Origin: an uncultured Bacteroidales bacterium
GTDB taxonomy: Bacteria > Bacteroidota > Bacteroidia > Bacteroidales > WCHB1-69
Length of the DNA: 18,091 nt
NCBI GenBank assembly: GCA_946407715.1
Contig: CAMJPH010000047.1
Span: forward strand, 1-18,091
Direction of reading: 5' to 3'
Shown here: positions 1 through 7,575 of the stretch, piece after piece
Position numbering within the stretch: the stretch's first letter is position 1
Layout: every line of letters begins with the position of its first letter
Notes under the pieces: generated by a model
Told to the model about the DNA's origin: nothing
What the model saw: the letters and a program-made list of their open reading frames with translations, nothing else
Database searches by the model: none
Program-made: the position numbers and the translations under genes

Positions 1-278
1 TGCCTCGGGGAGCCGTCAGCTGGTTCTATGTGGGCTGGCTCGCCCTGGTGCCCGGCATCTTCGCCCTGGTGCTGATGGTGTATGCCGCCAAATACGTAGG
101 TTCCACCGCCACCGCCATCTTGGGGGCGCTCGAGCCGCTCACCGCCGTGCTCATCGGCCTGCTCGTGTTCAACGAACCGTTCACGGCTTACCTTGCCATC
201 GGTATCGTGCTCATCCTCGCGGCGGTGATGATCATTGCCGTGGCGCAACAGAAAAAAAAGACATACATTCAGACATAA
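1..278 (+). CDS. EamA/DMT-family transporter, C-terminal part
   Basis: This is the last 92 codons of a gene entering from the left edge; the frame is open from base 3 without a start, and the GTG at position 30 is internal. The product is strongly hydrophobic, with about three membrane helices. The stretch GSTATAILGALEPLTAV followed by a helix ending at FNEPF is the usual end of the second EamA repeat, where a small, Gly/Ala-rich helix precedes a conserved Glu-Pro. The protein ends with a Lys-rich cytoplasmic tail. EamA proteins are 10-helix inner-membrane exporters or importers of metabolites such as amino acids; the substrate cannot be told from this piece. I see no terminator after the stop. 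Family assignment is fairly secure; specificity is unknown. Confidence 0.85.
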   Translation, partial: PRGAVSWFYVGWLALVPGIFALVLMVYAAKYVGSTATAILGALEPLTAVLIGLLVFNEPFTAYLAIGIVLILAAVMIIAVAQQKKKTYIQT

Positions 279-285
279 ACGATAA

Positions 286-521
286 ACCATTACCATACCC
301 AACCCGACCAACAAACAGAAAGTATTCGACGCTATGGCCGATGGCTATGCCAAATTGAACGAGCAAATCAACAAAATGACGAACAACAAACAGAATGCGG
401 GGTTCCAGTTCGTCAGCGACCCGAAGAAGTGTGGTGTGCGCTGGCAGTACGACCGCAGTCTGCTAACACCGTCTCGATCTTTGTTGGAAGGCAAAAAGCC
501 TTGTGGAGAACAGATTTGCGC
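286..521 (+). pseudogene. Unidentified coding-like stretch, possible gene remnant
   Basis: The 243 bp between the transporter and the SDR gene contain one frame open from 286 (after a TAA at 283-285) with ATG at 334. Codons from about 301 to 480 favour G/C at the third position, as in the genes nearby, and translate to a plausible hydrophilic protein segment (NPTNKQKVFDAMADGYAKLN, later FQFVSDPKKCGVRWQYDR). The frame continues to 615, but that would overlap the convergent SDR gene by 94 bp, and after about 480 the translation loses protein-like character. I do not recognise the family. It could be the remains of a gene cut by deletion, a small real gene, or chance. A small hairpin (AAGGC, five A, GCCTT) lies at 488-502. 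Confidence 0.25.
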
Positions 522-1277
522 TTATTTCCGCGCAATGACGCTGCCGCTGCCTTGGTGGGTGGCCAAAATCAGCACTTCGGCAATCTGCACATGGGTGGGC
601 GCGTTGGCGGCATAAACGGCCACATCGGCGATGTCGTCGCCGGTCAGCGGTTTGATGCCCTTATAGACGTTGGCTGCACGCTCTGTGTCTCCGTGGAAAC
701 GCGTATTGCTGAAGTTCGTCTCTACGAGACCGGGCTTGAGGTTTGTCACGCGGACGGCGCTGTTCGCCACGTCAATGCGCAAACCATCCGTGATGGTCTT
801 CACCGCCGACTTGGTAGCGCAATAGACGTTGCCATTTGCGTATGCGGCATCACCGGCAACAGAACCGATGTTGATGATGTGGCCACGGTCGCGCTCCACC
901 ATACCCGGCACGATGAGTCGCGTCATGGTAAGCAGTCCCTTGATGTTGGTGTCGATCATCGTCTCCCAGTCCTCAAAGCTGCCTTCATATTCGGGCTCCA
1001 GTCCGAGGGCCAGTCCGGCGTTGTTTATTAACACGTCAATAGCCTTCCATTCTTCGGGAAGTCCGTTGATGCATTGCGTGGCTTTCTCGCGGTCGCGCAC
1101 ATCGAACACTAAAGTCTGCACCTGTGTGCCCTTGTCTGTCAGTTCCTTGCGGATTTCCTCTAACCGTTGTCCATTCCGGCCGGTCAGAATCAGTTTATCG
1201 CCGTTTTCAGCGAATTTCATCGCGCATCCAAGCCCGATACCGCTTGTCGCACCTGTTATTAATACAATCTTGTTCAT
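522..1277 (-). CDS. Short-chain dehydrogenase/reductase (SDR), classical type, YdfG-like
   Basis: A 251-residue cytoplasmic NAD(P)-dependent oxidoreductase with a Rossmann fold. In the numbering that starts two codons earlier (TTG at 1283), the cofactor loop TGATSGIG is at 10-17, TGR at 34-36 suggests NADP(H), NNAG is at 87-90, and the catalytic set is N113, S141, Y154 and K158, followed by PGLVETNF at 184-191. All classical SDR residues are present and the length is standard. The closest well-known relatives by pattern are YdfG-type 3-hydroxy acid/serine dehydrogenases, but substrate assignment in SDRs from sequence is unsafe. I chose the ATG at 1277 because it gives the usual start MNKIVLITGA. 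It is 146 bp downstream of tamL on the same strand, with a hairpin and hexamer repeats between them, so it may be transcribed separately. Confidence 0.9.
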   Translation of the reverse strand: MNKIVLITGATSGIGLGCAMKFAENGDKLILTGRNGQRLEEIRKELTDKGTQVQTLVFDVRDREKATQCINGLPEEWKAIDVLINNAGLALGLEPEYEGSFEDWETMIDTNIKGLLTMTRLIVPGMVERDRGHIINIGSVAGDAAYANGNVYCATKSAVKTITDGLRIDVANSAVRVTNLKPGLVETNFSNTRFHGDTERAANVYKGIKPLTGDDIADVAVYAANAPTHVQIAEVLILATHQGSGSVIARK

Positions 1278-1333
1278 AATCAATATTTTATACTGTTTAT
1301 TCGTTGCCGATTATCAATTTTTGTGATTTGTGG

Positions 1334-1375
1334 GTCATAGTCAAGGTCATGGTTGTTGTCATTGTTATGTTATTG
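1334..1375. repeat. Degenerate hexamer tandem repeat
   Basis: Seven consecutive 6-base units in the spacer between the SDR gene and tamL: GTCATA, GTCAAG, GTCATG, GTTGTT, GTCATT, GTTATG, TTATTG. The unit is close to GTCATN and decays towards the right. No function is known; it lies upstream of the SDR start, in its presumed leader or promoter region. Confidence 0.45.
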
Positions 1376-1400
1376 TCAAAGAGGTAAGAATCAAAACCAC

Positions 1401-1444
1401 GCCATCGGGTCAGGACTTTCATCTTAAAACGCATACCCGATGGC
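1401..1444 (-). terminator. Inverted repeat spanning the tamL stop codon, possible terminator
   Basis: GCCATCGGGT at 1401-1410 and its exact complement ACCCGATGGC at 1435-1444 form a perfect 10-bp stem with a 24-base loop. On the minus strand the left arm is the last coding part of tamL, the stop codon lies in the loop, and the second arm is followed by a broken T-run (GTGGTTTTGATTC). Its place at the end of the tamL transcript suits a terminator or a 3'-end stabilising hairpin. The long loop and poor T-tract make rho-independent termination uncertain. Confidence 0.4.
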
Positions 1445-3820
1445 AACTTTCAGGCCGTTGAGCAGGCGATACGGATGAGGCGGATCGAGCCATTTGAGGT
1501 TGACGACCTTCCCTTGTTCTTCGCTGCGCGTCGGATCGAAAATGGGAAGTGCCCAGTCCACGCGGATGATGAAGACATTAAAGTCTAAACGCAGCCCGAC
1601 TCCTACATCCACGGCCAATTCCTTGTAAAACCGCTTGAACGAGAAATCCGCACCCGGCATGTCGTCGTTTTTCCGGGCCAACCAAATGTTTCCCACATCG
1701 GCAAAGATGCCGTATTTGAACGATCGGTACAGTGTCCCTCTGTATTCTAAGTTAAACTCTAACTTGACATCACCCGTGTACAGCGTGTCGGAGGCATGCA
1801 CATAGCTTCCGGGTCCTAACCCTCGGTAACTCCAGCCGCGCATGCTGCTGCTCGTACCCATGTAAAACCCTTTCTCGTATGGGGTGTAAGAGCCTTTTCC
1901 AATCGGAATGATGAATCCGACATCGGCACGCATAGCCAATGCATTGTTATTGTTTATCTGGTAGGTGTAATTCCATAACACGTCTAATTTCTCAAACGTC
2001 GAATAGTTATACCCGACACTGTCTAACTGGTTCATCCCCAATGTCCAACGTTCGTTTGGAGTGAAGATGGCGTTCAATCCCGTCAGGAACAGTCCACACG
2101 ACTCAAAGTTCACCCACAAGTGCATGTTATGTTTCTTGTTGTCCATCAATTTGGGAATCACGTAGTTGAAAGTGTATTTGAAGGAAAGAAGGAAGAACTT
2201 GCCGAATTTTTTCTGATAGGATTCCGGATATAAATCATAATTCAACAGATGGGTGTAGCGTTTGTCGCTGTTGTTGATGGTGCTCACATCTATCGGGCTG
2301 ATGCTGTGTGACATATAATAGGACGGATTCCAGCGGTACGTGAGACTTGTTGCATACATCAGCCGGCGGTACAGTCCCGAATAGTTGACTGCAACGTTGA
2401 GGGATGTGCTTTTGGAAATTGTTTTTTCGCTGACGTTTCGGTTGAACAGGAACAGTCTGTTCGGGAAATCCATTGTGGCGGAAACACCAAATTCAGGGTA
2501 GGAATATGTCTTGTTTTTCTTGAAGAGGTTGTTCAGGGAATAGTAAAAATAGCCGCCTGACATGTTGACAGTCAGATGCTCCGCCCCCTTGAAAAGATTC
2601 CTGTTAGTGTATGTGAGTGAAATGTTTGACTTGTCGTTGCGCAGCTCGATCTGTCCTCCAAAACTGTGTGGCTTCTTTTTTGTCAGACGGTAAATCACAT
2701 CTAAATAACCCTTTTTGTTTACGGTGTCCAACATGGATTCATCCTCACGGAAGAGAATGCTGAGGTAGTCGAAAACATCGAGGTTGGTCAGGGCACGGCT
2801 ACTCCAGCTTCGCACCTCCTGTGAATAGATTTGGCCGCTCCGGCTGTGGATGGCGTTAGATAAAATCCGATAGGAGAAAAAATGATCGGGGGGATTTTGG
2901 TCGAAGGAGGTCTCAATGAAGTACATGTCACAAGTGTCGTGCCGGTTCTTGCACTGGTAATAAACCGTGTCAAAGGAAAGATTTTCCGTGCCCGCAGGTT
3001 GTGCGTCTGGGTTGACGTATATGTCTTTGAAATAGTACTTGCAAAGGTAGCGGGATGCGTTCTCGTTTTGCGGGATGTTCATCATGATGCTCAGGTTCAC
3101 CGACCTCGGGTCGTTGCCCATGCTGTCAGGCGGGTCATACGACACTTCAGCCCGGATGATGGATTTCTCCACGTAGAAAAAACCTTCGTCGCGGATGAGG
3201 TTGATGATCCGGGTGAATTCTTGGTTTATCATGGATTCATTGTATTGCATCCCGTCAGAGAGCAGTGTCTCGTCTTTGTTCAGCACAATGATACGTTTGT
3301 AATCATAGATGGGGATGTCGTAGTCAATATGGCTGATGGTGTAGGGTAGGCCGGCCGTTACAAGGTAATCCACTTTCGACTTTTTCTTTTTTTTCCCCTT
3401 GAATTTGACATTGTAATCCACCTGCGCGTCGAAATAGCCGAGTTGTTTCATCACGATTTTCAGTTGATCCATGGAATTGTCAATCTCAACGCTGTCTAAA
3501 AGTACGGGCGCCTCCCCGACTTTTTCTCTCAAAAAACGCTTGAACTTGCTGTCTTTCGTTTCCCCTTTTTTGTTGTAGGTGGGTTGCCCCCAGTCATAGA
3601 ACACGGTCTTGACACGGAATATGTCCATGAATTTCTTGTTGGTGACGGGGCGCACGTATGTCTTCAGATTGTCGAAGTCCGGGCTTTTGGCGTCTTTCAC
3701 AACCACACTGTTCTTCACTAACATGCTTTCGCCTTCAGGAAGGTGCCTGACAGAGCTGCATGCGCAAAAAAACAATGTGCTGGCGACAAAAAGTAAAAAG
3801 ACGTGGGATTTAGGATTCAT
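1424..3820 (-). CDS. tamL: TamL-type Omp85 outer-membrane lipoprotein
   Basis: A 798-residue member of the Omp85/BamA/TamA superfamily. The N-terminus is a lipoprotein signal ending FFCAC-SS, followed by RHLPEGESML, the conserved start of mature Bacteroidota TamL, the lipidated counterpart of TamA. The middle carries POTRA-like segments, and the last half is the 16-strand barrel, with the L6-loop motif MRGW (RGW at about residues 661-663) and a terminal phenylalanine, the usual barrel signal. The family works with inner-membrane TamB in moving or assembling outer-membrane components. I chose the ATG at 3820 rather than 3850 because it puts the signal peptide at the start; it still overlaps mreD by 11 bp, implying translational coupling. 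No tamB is next to it. A run of eight A (minus strand) at 3387-3394 encodes a Lys-rich segment. Confidence 0.85.
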   Translation of the reverse strand: MNPKSHVFLLFVASTLFFCACSSVRHLPEGESMLVKNSVVVKDAKSPDFDNLKTYVRPVTNKKFMDIFRVKTVFYDWGQPTYNKKGETKDSKFKRFLREKVGEAPVLLDSVEIDNSMDQLKIVMKQLGYFDAQVDYNVKFKGKKKKKSKVDYLVTAGLPYTISHIDYDIPIYDYKRIIVLNKDETLLSDGMQYNESMINQEFTRIINLIRDEGFFYVEKSIIRAEVSYDPPDSMGNDPRSVNLSIMMNIPQNENASRYLCKYYFKDIYVNPDAQPAGTENLSFDTVYYQCKNRHDTCDMYFIETSFDQNPPDHFFSYRILSNAIHSRSGQIYSQEVRSWSSRALTNLDVFDYLSILFREDESMLDTVNKKGYLDVIYRLTKKKPHSFGGQIELRNDKSNISLTYTNRNLFKGAEHLTVNMSGGYFYYSLNNLFKKNKTYSYPEFGVSATMDFPNRLFLFNRNVSEKTISKSTSLNVAVNYSGLYRRLMYATSLTYRWNPSYYMSHSISPIDVSTINNSDKRYTHLLNYDLYPESYQKKFGKFFLLSFKYTFNYVIPKLMDNKKHNMHLWVNFESCGLFLTGLNAIFTPNERWTLGMNQLDSVGYNYSTFEKLDVLWNYTYQINNNNALAMRADVGFIIPIGKGSYTPYEKGFYMGTSSSMRGWSYRGLGPGSYVHASDTLYTGDVKLEFNLEYRGTLYRSFKYGIFADVGNIWLARKNDDMPGADFSFKRFYKELAVDVGVGLRLDFNVFIIRVDWALPIFDPTRSEEQGKVVNLKWLDPPHPYRLLNGLKVAIGYAF

Positions 3821-4334
3821 TCTTGGCTTTGCTATGGAATATATATTCAACGCAGAGGATTACAAACACCGTAAGGGCGGTGTTGCCAAGAATGACCAGT
3901 AGCGTATGCCCGAAATTCCTGAAAGTCATTGTTCCTAAAAGTACGGAGGCGACTTGGTAGATGGTGGTCAGAATCAAGGTGTAAAGGAGAATCCAGCGGA
4001 AGTCCTTCACACCCGGCACGGGCCGGTCTATGTTTTCAAAGCGGTTGACGTTCGGTCCGTTGAGGGAATGGGCGATGTAGGGTCGGAAAAACATCATCAG
4101 CGTGCAGGCGAATGTGGAAACGCCTAACGTGTGCGCGAATGCGTCCACAACGAATCCTGAGGCAAAACCGATGAGGTATTGCAGCGACAGAGGCAACTCC
4201 AATGGAAGCAAGAACAACGCTAATAAGTAGAGCGCCGGTGTCATATAGCCGAACAGACAAACGTGCTGGCATATCACAATCTGGACAATCAGCAAAATTA
4301 AAAACCGCAAGATATTGGAAATGACGTTATTCAT
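3810..4334 (-). CDS. mreD: Rod shape-determining protein MreD
   Basis: A 174-residue, very hydrophobic inner-membrane protein with about five to six helices, beginning MNNVISNILRFLILLIVQIV. The segment GFASGFVVDAFAHTLGVSTF fits the conserved MreD core (GlllDl...lG...l). Length is normal for the family. MreD is a membrane part of the elongasome and binds MreC, helping position lateral wall synthesis. Its start overlaps the end of mreC by 8 bp, and its end overlaps the tamL start by 11 bp, so it is clearly in an operon. Assignment rests on hydropathy, length, core motif and the mreC neighbour; the family is poorly conserved in sequence, but the context makes it secure. Confidence 0.9.
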   Translation of the reverse strand: MNNVISNILRFLILLIVQIVICQHVCLFGYMTPALYLLALFLLPLELPLSLQYLIGFASGFVVDAFAHTLGVSTFACTLMMFFRPYIAHSLNGPNVNRFENIDRPVPGVKDFRWILLYTLILTTIYQVASVLLGTMTFRNFGHTLLVILGNTALTVFVILCVEYIFHSKAKNES

Positions 4335-5175
4335 CTTTGAAGTTGGCTTTTAAGGAGTCTATTTCGGACTTAAACAGATTTTCCACTAAATATACGGTAT
4401 AGACATCGGCGTATTTTGTGGCCAGGTTCACCTTGATGGTCAGAAAGCTGGCATTGTTGCCGACCTGCACACTCTTCACCGTGCCTATGAACAAGCCTTT
4501 CGGGAAGATGTTGGAGAATCCGTTGGTGAACACGGAGTCGCCGATGTTGATTTCGGAGTGTTGGGGGATGGCTTCGAGGGATGCCACGCGGGGGTCACTG
4601 CCTTCCCAAACCAAAGTTCCGTTCTGGTTCGCCGGGGTCACTACCGCGCTGATTCGGGATTCCGGATGCAGGATTGGCCTGACGGTGGCGAAATTGGAGG
4701 ATACATCCGTCACGACACCCGCCACGCCTTCAGGCGAAAGCACGGCTATATCGCGTTCGATACCGTCTTTGGATCCCTTATCTACAATCATGTAGTTGAA
4801 CGCACGATCCACTGTCTTGAAAATGACATGTGCGAAAGTATAGTCATAAAGGCGCACTTGTCTGCTGTTGGTGGAGTCCGGCTTGCTCATCTCCGTCAAC
4901 ATTGTGTCAACCTTTTCGATGAACATGTTCTCCTGTTCGCGCATCAGCCGGATATTTTGTTCCACGAGAGCTTCGTTTTCAGGTCCCAAACGGAAACGAT
5001 GCACCATACCCGCGCCGCTCTTCTGAATCGGTCCCACAATGCTCTGCACAGCCCTTGAAAGGCGGTGTTCGTTGAAAGCCAGCGATTTGCCGAGCATCAC
5101 GATACTCAGAATCAGAAGAACGGCGAGTACGATGATATGAAATGCCTTCTTGAAAAATTCTATGAGATTATTCAT
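4327..5175 (-). CDS. mreC: Rod shape-determining protein MreC
   Basis: A 282-residue bitopic inner-membrane protein. One membrane helix (about residues 13-33) is followed by a coiled-coil-prone segment (about 65-97, ENEALVEQNIRLMREQENMF) and then two periplasmic beta domains with typical MreC sequence (MIVDKGSKDGI, GVAGVVTDVSSNFATVRPIL, GDSVFTNGFSNIFPKGLFIGTV). MreC forms filaments in the periplasm and links MreB/MreD to RodA-PBP2 during elongation. The start ATG at 5175 follows the iorB stop by only 15 bp. No mreB lies upstream, where it usually does; iorB takes that place. Confidence 0.95.
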   Translation of the reverse strand: MNNLIEFFKKAFHIIVLAVLLILSIVMLGKSLAFNEHRLSRAVQSIVGPIQKSGAGMVHRFRLGPENEALVEQNIRLMREQENMFIEKVDTMLTEMSKPDSTNSRQVRLYDYTFAHVIFKTVDRAFNYMIVDKGSKDGIERDIAVLSPEGVAGVVTDVSSNFATVRPILHPESRISAVVTPANQNGTLVWEGSDPRVASLEAIPQHSEINIGDSVFTNGFSNIFPKGLFIGTVKSVQVGNNASFLTIKVNLATKYADVYTVYLVENLFKSEIDSLKANFKDE

Positions 5176-5190
5176 CAGGCAGGAAGCAGA

Positions 5191-5769
5191 CTATTTTTTT
5201 TCGGCGAGTTCGCGGCCGGCCTTCATGCAGGCGAGGTTCACGTTCACGATGTCCTCACCCTTGCGGGCGAAGTTCTCGCGGACGGCATTCTCAATCTCCT
5301 CGTAAGGCAGTTGCAGATACGGAGAAGCGGCACCAAGAATCACCATGTTGGAGGAACGGGCGGAACCGAGATCCTTAGCGATTTGGTCGGCGTTGATGGC
5401 CACGCAGTTCTGCACCTTGGCCAACTCAGCCTTCAAAGCGTCAAAGTCGGGATAGTTCGGGATGTTCACGAAAGGTTGGTCGTTGGTGATCAACCAGCCG
5501 TCCTTCTTCAGCCACGGCAAATAACGCAATGACTCCATTGGCTCCACGGAGATGATCATGTCGGCCTTGCCTAACGGGATAAGGTCGGAAGCGATGGGTT
5601 GGTCGGAAAGACGGAAATGGGACTGCACATCGCCGCCGCGCTGGCTCATGCCGTGCACCTCGGCCTGTTTCATGTACATTCCTCTTTTGATGGCGGCTGC
5701 GCCCACAATCGTGGCGATGGAAAGAATACCCTGGCCGCCTACACCTGCTAATATAATGTCGATTTTCAT
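5191..5769 (-). CDS. iorB: Indolepyruvate:ferredoxin oxidoreductase, subunit beta
   Basis: A 192-residue subunit with the gamma-type POR fold. The start GVGGQG (residues 9-14) and the segment AEVHGMSQRGGDVQSH (about 36-51) are family signatures; length is normal. With IorA it oxidatively decarboxylates aryl pyruvates (from Trp, Phe and Tyr) to aryl-acetyl-CoA and reduces ferredoxin, in the cytoplasm of anaerobes fermenting aromatic amino acids; it can also run in reverse for biosynthesis. It lies downstream of iorA across a 140-bp spacer containing a heptamer array and a 30-bp palindrome, an unusually large gap for two subunits of one enzyme. The gene is followed after 15 bp by mreC. Confidence 0.93.
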   Translation of the reverse strand: MKIDIILAGVGGQGILSIATIVGAAAIKRGMYMKQAEVHGMSQRGGDVQSHFRLSDQPIASDLIPLGKADMIISVEPMESLRYLPWLKKDGWLITNDQPFVNIPNYPDFDALKAELAKVQNCVAINADQIAKDLGSARSSNMVILGAASPYLQLPYEEIENAVRENFARKGEDIVNVNLACMKAGRELAEKK

Positions 5770-5800
5770 TTTTTTATTCGTTTTTGTTTGTTTTTACCCC

Positions 5801-5830
5801 TGTAGAGACGTTTCATGAAACGTCTCTACA
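5801..5830. repeat. 30-bp perfect palindrome, TGTAGAGACG family, copy 1
   Basis: Arm TGTAGAGACGTTTCA (5801-5815) is followed at once by its exact complement (5816-5830), so all 30 bases are a perfect palindrome. It lies in the iorA-iorB spacer, where the transcript would fold into a strong hairpin 32 bp before iorB. It shares both 10-base arms with the copy at 8515-8544, while the central ten bases differ but stay palindromic. That pattern is typical of a mobile or dispersed REP-like palindrome. No T-run follows it on the minus strand, so it is not a standard terminator. Confidence 0.85.
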
Positions 5831-5880
5831 ACAGACGTTATTATTACTTCTTTGGTATTTTATTATCGGCTATTGGCTTC

Positions 5881-5908
5881 AATAACCAATAACCCATAAC
5901 CAATAACC
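5881..5908 (-). repeat. Heptamer array, GGTTATG/GGTTATT family, copy in iorA-iorB spacer
   Basis: Four exact 7-base units on the plus strand: AATAACC, AATAACC, CATAACC, AATAACC. Read on the minus strand they are GGTTATT and GGTTATG units followed by GAAGCC. The same units with the same GAAGC flank occur at 12286-12318 on the plus strand, and a two-unit copy is at 16240-16253. The array starts one base after the iorA stop codon. Confidence 0.8.
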
Positions 5909-5909
5909 A

Positions 5910-7517
5910 TTACTTCTTCGCGGCCTGTTGTTTTTTCATACGACGGCTCAAGGTCTGGATACATTCGCGGGTCGGGATGATCACGGAAACACCTTGGTAT
6001 TCAATTTCCTTCTCAATGATGGCCACATTCTCTTCGAGATGAGCCTTGAGCGGGTTGATGCGGTGGATGTGTTCCTCTTTCACGCCGAGGCCCTTGCAGA
6101 TTTCGCCAAGCACGCCAAGCGCGTGGGAATCCTGACCGCCGGTCATGCCGGTGGTGCTGTTGTCGAGAATGAGCACCGTAACAGGAGTGTTCTCGTAGAT
6201 GCAGTCCAACAGGGAGGTCATGCCGCTATGGGTGAAGGTGGAGTCACCGATAACAGCCACGCACGGGCTGAGACCTGCGTCGGCGGCACCCTTGGCCATC
6301 GTGATGGAAGCGCCCATATCGACGGTGGTGTAGATGGCGTTGTACGGCGGAAGCGCACCGAGGGTGTAGCAGCCGATGTCGGAGAAGACTTTGCCCTTGC
6401 CGTATTTCTCCATCGCCTTGTTGAGGGCGGTGTAGGAGTCGATGTGCGGGCAACCCATGCACAATGCCGGCGGACGCGGAACGACTAATTCCGGGACGGG
6501 TGCGCCGTAAGTGTCGGGCAGACCGAGGGCCTTGGCCACGAGGTTCGGGTTGAGCTCGCCGTCACGAGGCAGCTCGCCGCTCAAACGGCCCATGATGTTG
6601 CCAGTGCGGTTCAACACGCCACGCACCTGCTCCTCAATGAAAGGATAACCCTCTTCGGCGATGAGCACCTTGCCGCATTCGTCGATCATCTTGGCGATGA
6701 GCTTGGACGGCAGCGGGTATTGGGAAATCTTCAGCACGGGATACGGGCATTTGCCACCCTCGAAGTTCTCCATCAGGTAGTTGAAGGCGATACCGGAAGC
6801 GATGATACCCATGCTCTTGTCGGTGCCGTCAATGTATTGGTTGAACGGGGAGTTGAGGGAGTCATTCTCGAAATCAACCTGCTTGTCCAACAGTTTGCGG
6901 TAGTGTTTGCGTGCGTTGGCAGGCAGCAGAATGAACTGCTTCGGGTCCTTCTCGATGTTGAGGGGATTCTGCGGACGCTCAGCTTTGCGTTCCACACCGG
7001 AACGGGAGTGCGACAGGCGCGTGGTGAGACGGATGACCACCGGGGTGCGGAATTTCTCGGACATCTCAAACGCATAGTAGGTGATGTCGTAAGCTTCCTG
7101 CTGGTTGGAAGGCTCAAAACACGGGATGAGCGCGAATTTCGCATAGTAGCGGGAGTCCTGCTCGTCCTGGGAAGAGTGCATGGAGGGGTCGTCGGCGACC
7201 ACCACCACCAGACCGCCGTTGGCACCGGTGATGGAGGAGTTCATGAACGGGTCGGCGGCCACGTTCAGCCCCACGTGCTTCATGCACACCATCGCGCGTT
7301 TGCCCGCGTAGGACATGCCGATGGCGGACTCCATAGCGGTCTTCTCGTTGCCAGCCCAGATGCTATGCACTTCACCAGCCTTGCCCTGCTTGGAGTTCTG
7401 GATAAATTCGGTGATTTCAGTTGAAGGAGTGCCCGGATAGGCATACACTCCGGATAATCCGGCGTCCAAAGCGGCCTGAGCCACCGCCTCGTCACCTAAA
7501 AACAATGCTTTTGACAT
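5910..7517 (-). CDS. iorA: Indolepyruvate:ferredoxin oxidoreductase, subunit alpha (short form)
   Basis: A 535-residue thiamine-diphosphate enzyme subunit. The PYR-type domain is at the N-terminus (YPGTPSTEI at 27-35, conserved Glu in GNEKTAMESA at about 56-65). The C-terminal half is the TPP-binding domain: CMGCPH at 353-358, then GDSTFTHSGM (from 424) with NSTTGMTGG (453-461) as the TPP/metal motif. Together with IorB it converts aryl pyruvate, CoA and oxidised ferredoxin to aryl-acetyl-CoA, CO2 and reduced ferredoxin. The family usually exceeds 600 residues and ends in a ferredoxin-like 2[4Fe-4S] domain. Here the protein stops after IIPTREC and a basic tail, and the downstream DNA holds repeats rather than a displaced ferredoxin domain. 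A Bacteroidota promoter lies 59 bp upstream. Confidence 0.93.
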   Translation of the reverse strand: MSKALFLGDEAVAQAALDAGLSGVYAYPGTPSTEITEFIQNSKQGKAGEVHSIWAGNEKTAMESAIGMSYAGKRAMVCMKHVGLNVAADPFMNSSITGANGGLVVVVADDPSMHSSQDEQDSRYYAKFALIPCFEPSNQQEAYDITYYAFEMSEKFRTPVVIRLTTRLSHSRSGVERKAERPQNPLNIEKDPKQFILLPANARKHYRKLLDKQVDFENDSLNSPFNQYIDGTDKSMGIIASGIAFNYLMENFEGGKCPYPVLKISQYPLPSKLIAKMIDECGKVLIAEEGYPFIEEQVRGVLNRTGNIMGRLSGELPRDGELNPNLVAKALGLPDTYGAPVPELVVPRPPALCMGCPHIDSYTALNKAMEKYGKGKVFSDIGCYTLGALPPYNAIYTTVDMGASITMAKGAADAGLSPCVAVIGDSTFTHSGMTSLLDCIYENTPVTVLILDNSTTGMTGGQDSHALGVLGEICKGLGVKEEHIHRINPLKAHLEENVAIIEKEIEYQGVSVIIPTRECIQTLSRRMKKQQAAKK

Positions 7518-7575
7518 AATCTGAAGTACTTTATTGATTGTATATTATTGATTTAAGTTTCAAATATTAAAGTTG

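Noticed and set aside
488..502. Terminator hairpin after the SDR gene
   Set aside because: The stem is only five bp with a five-base loop and no T-tract follows it on the minus strand.
429..1031. Plus-strand open frame of 200 codons over the SDR gene
   Set aside because: It is antisense to an SDR with all catalytic residues and has no recognisable protein features.
1278..1283. TTG start giving the SDR protein two more residues
   Set aside because: The ATG two codons later gives the normal SDR start; TTG has no extra support.
3821..3850. Upstream ATG for tamL at 3850
   Set aside because: It would put ten residues before the lipoprotein signal and deepen the overlap with mreD; the ATG at 3820 starts directly with the signal peptide.
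5801..5830. Rho-independent terminator between iorA and iorB
   Set aside because: The palindrome is perfect but no T-run follows on the minus strand, and the same arms occur elsewhere in a coding region, so a dispersed repeat is the better explanation.
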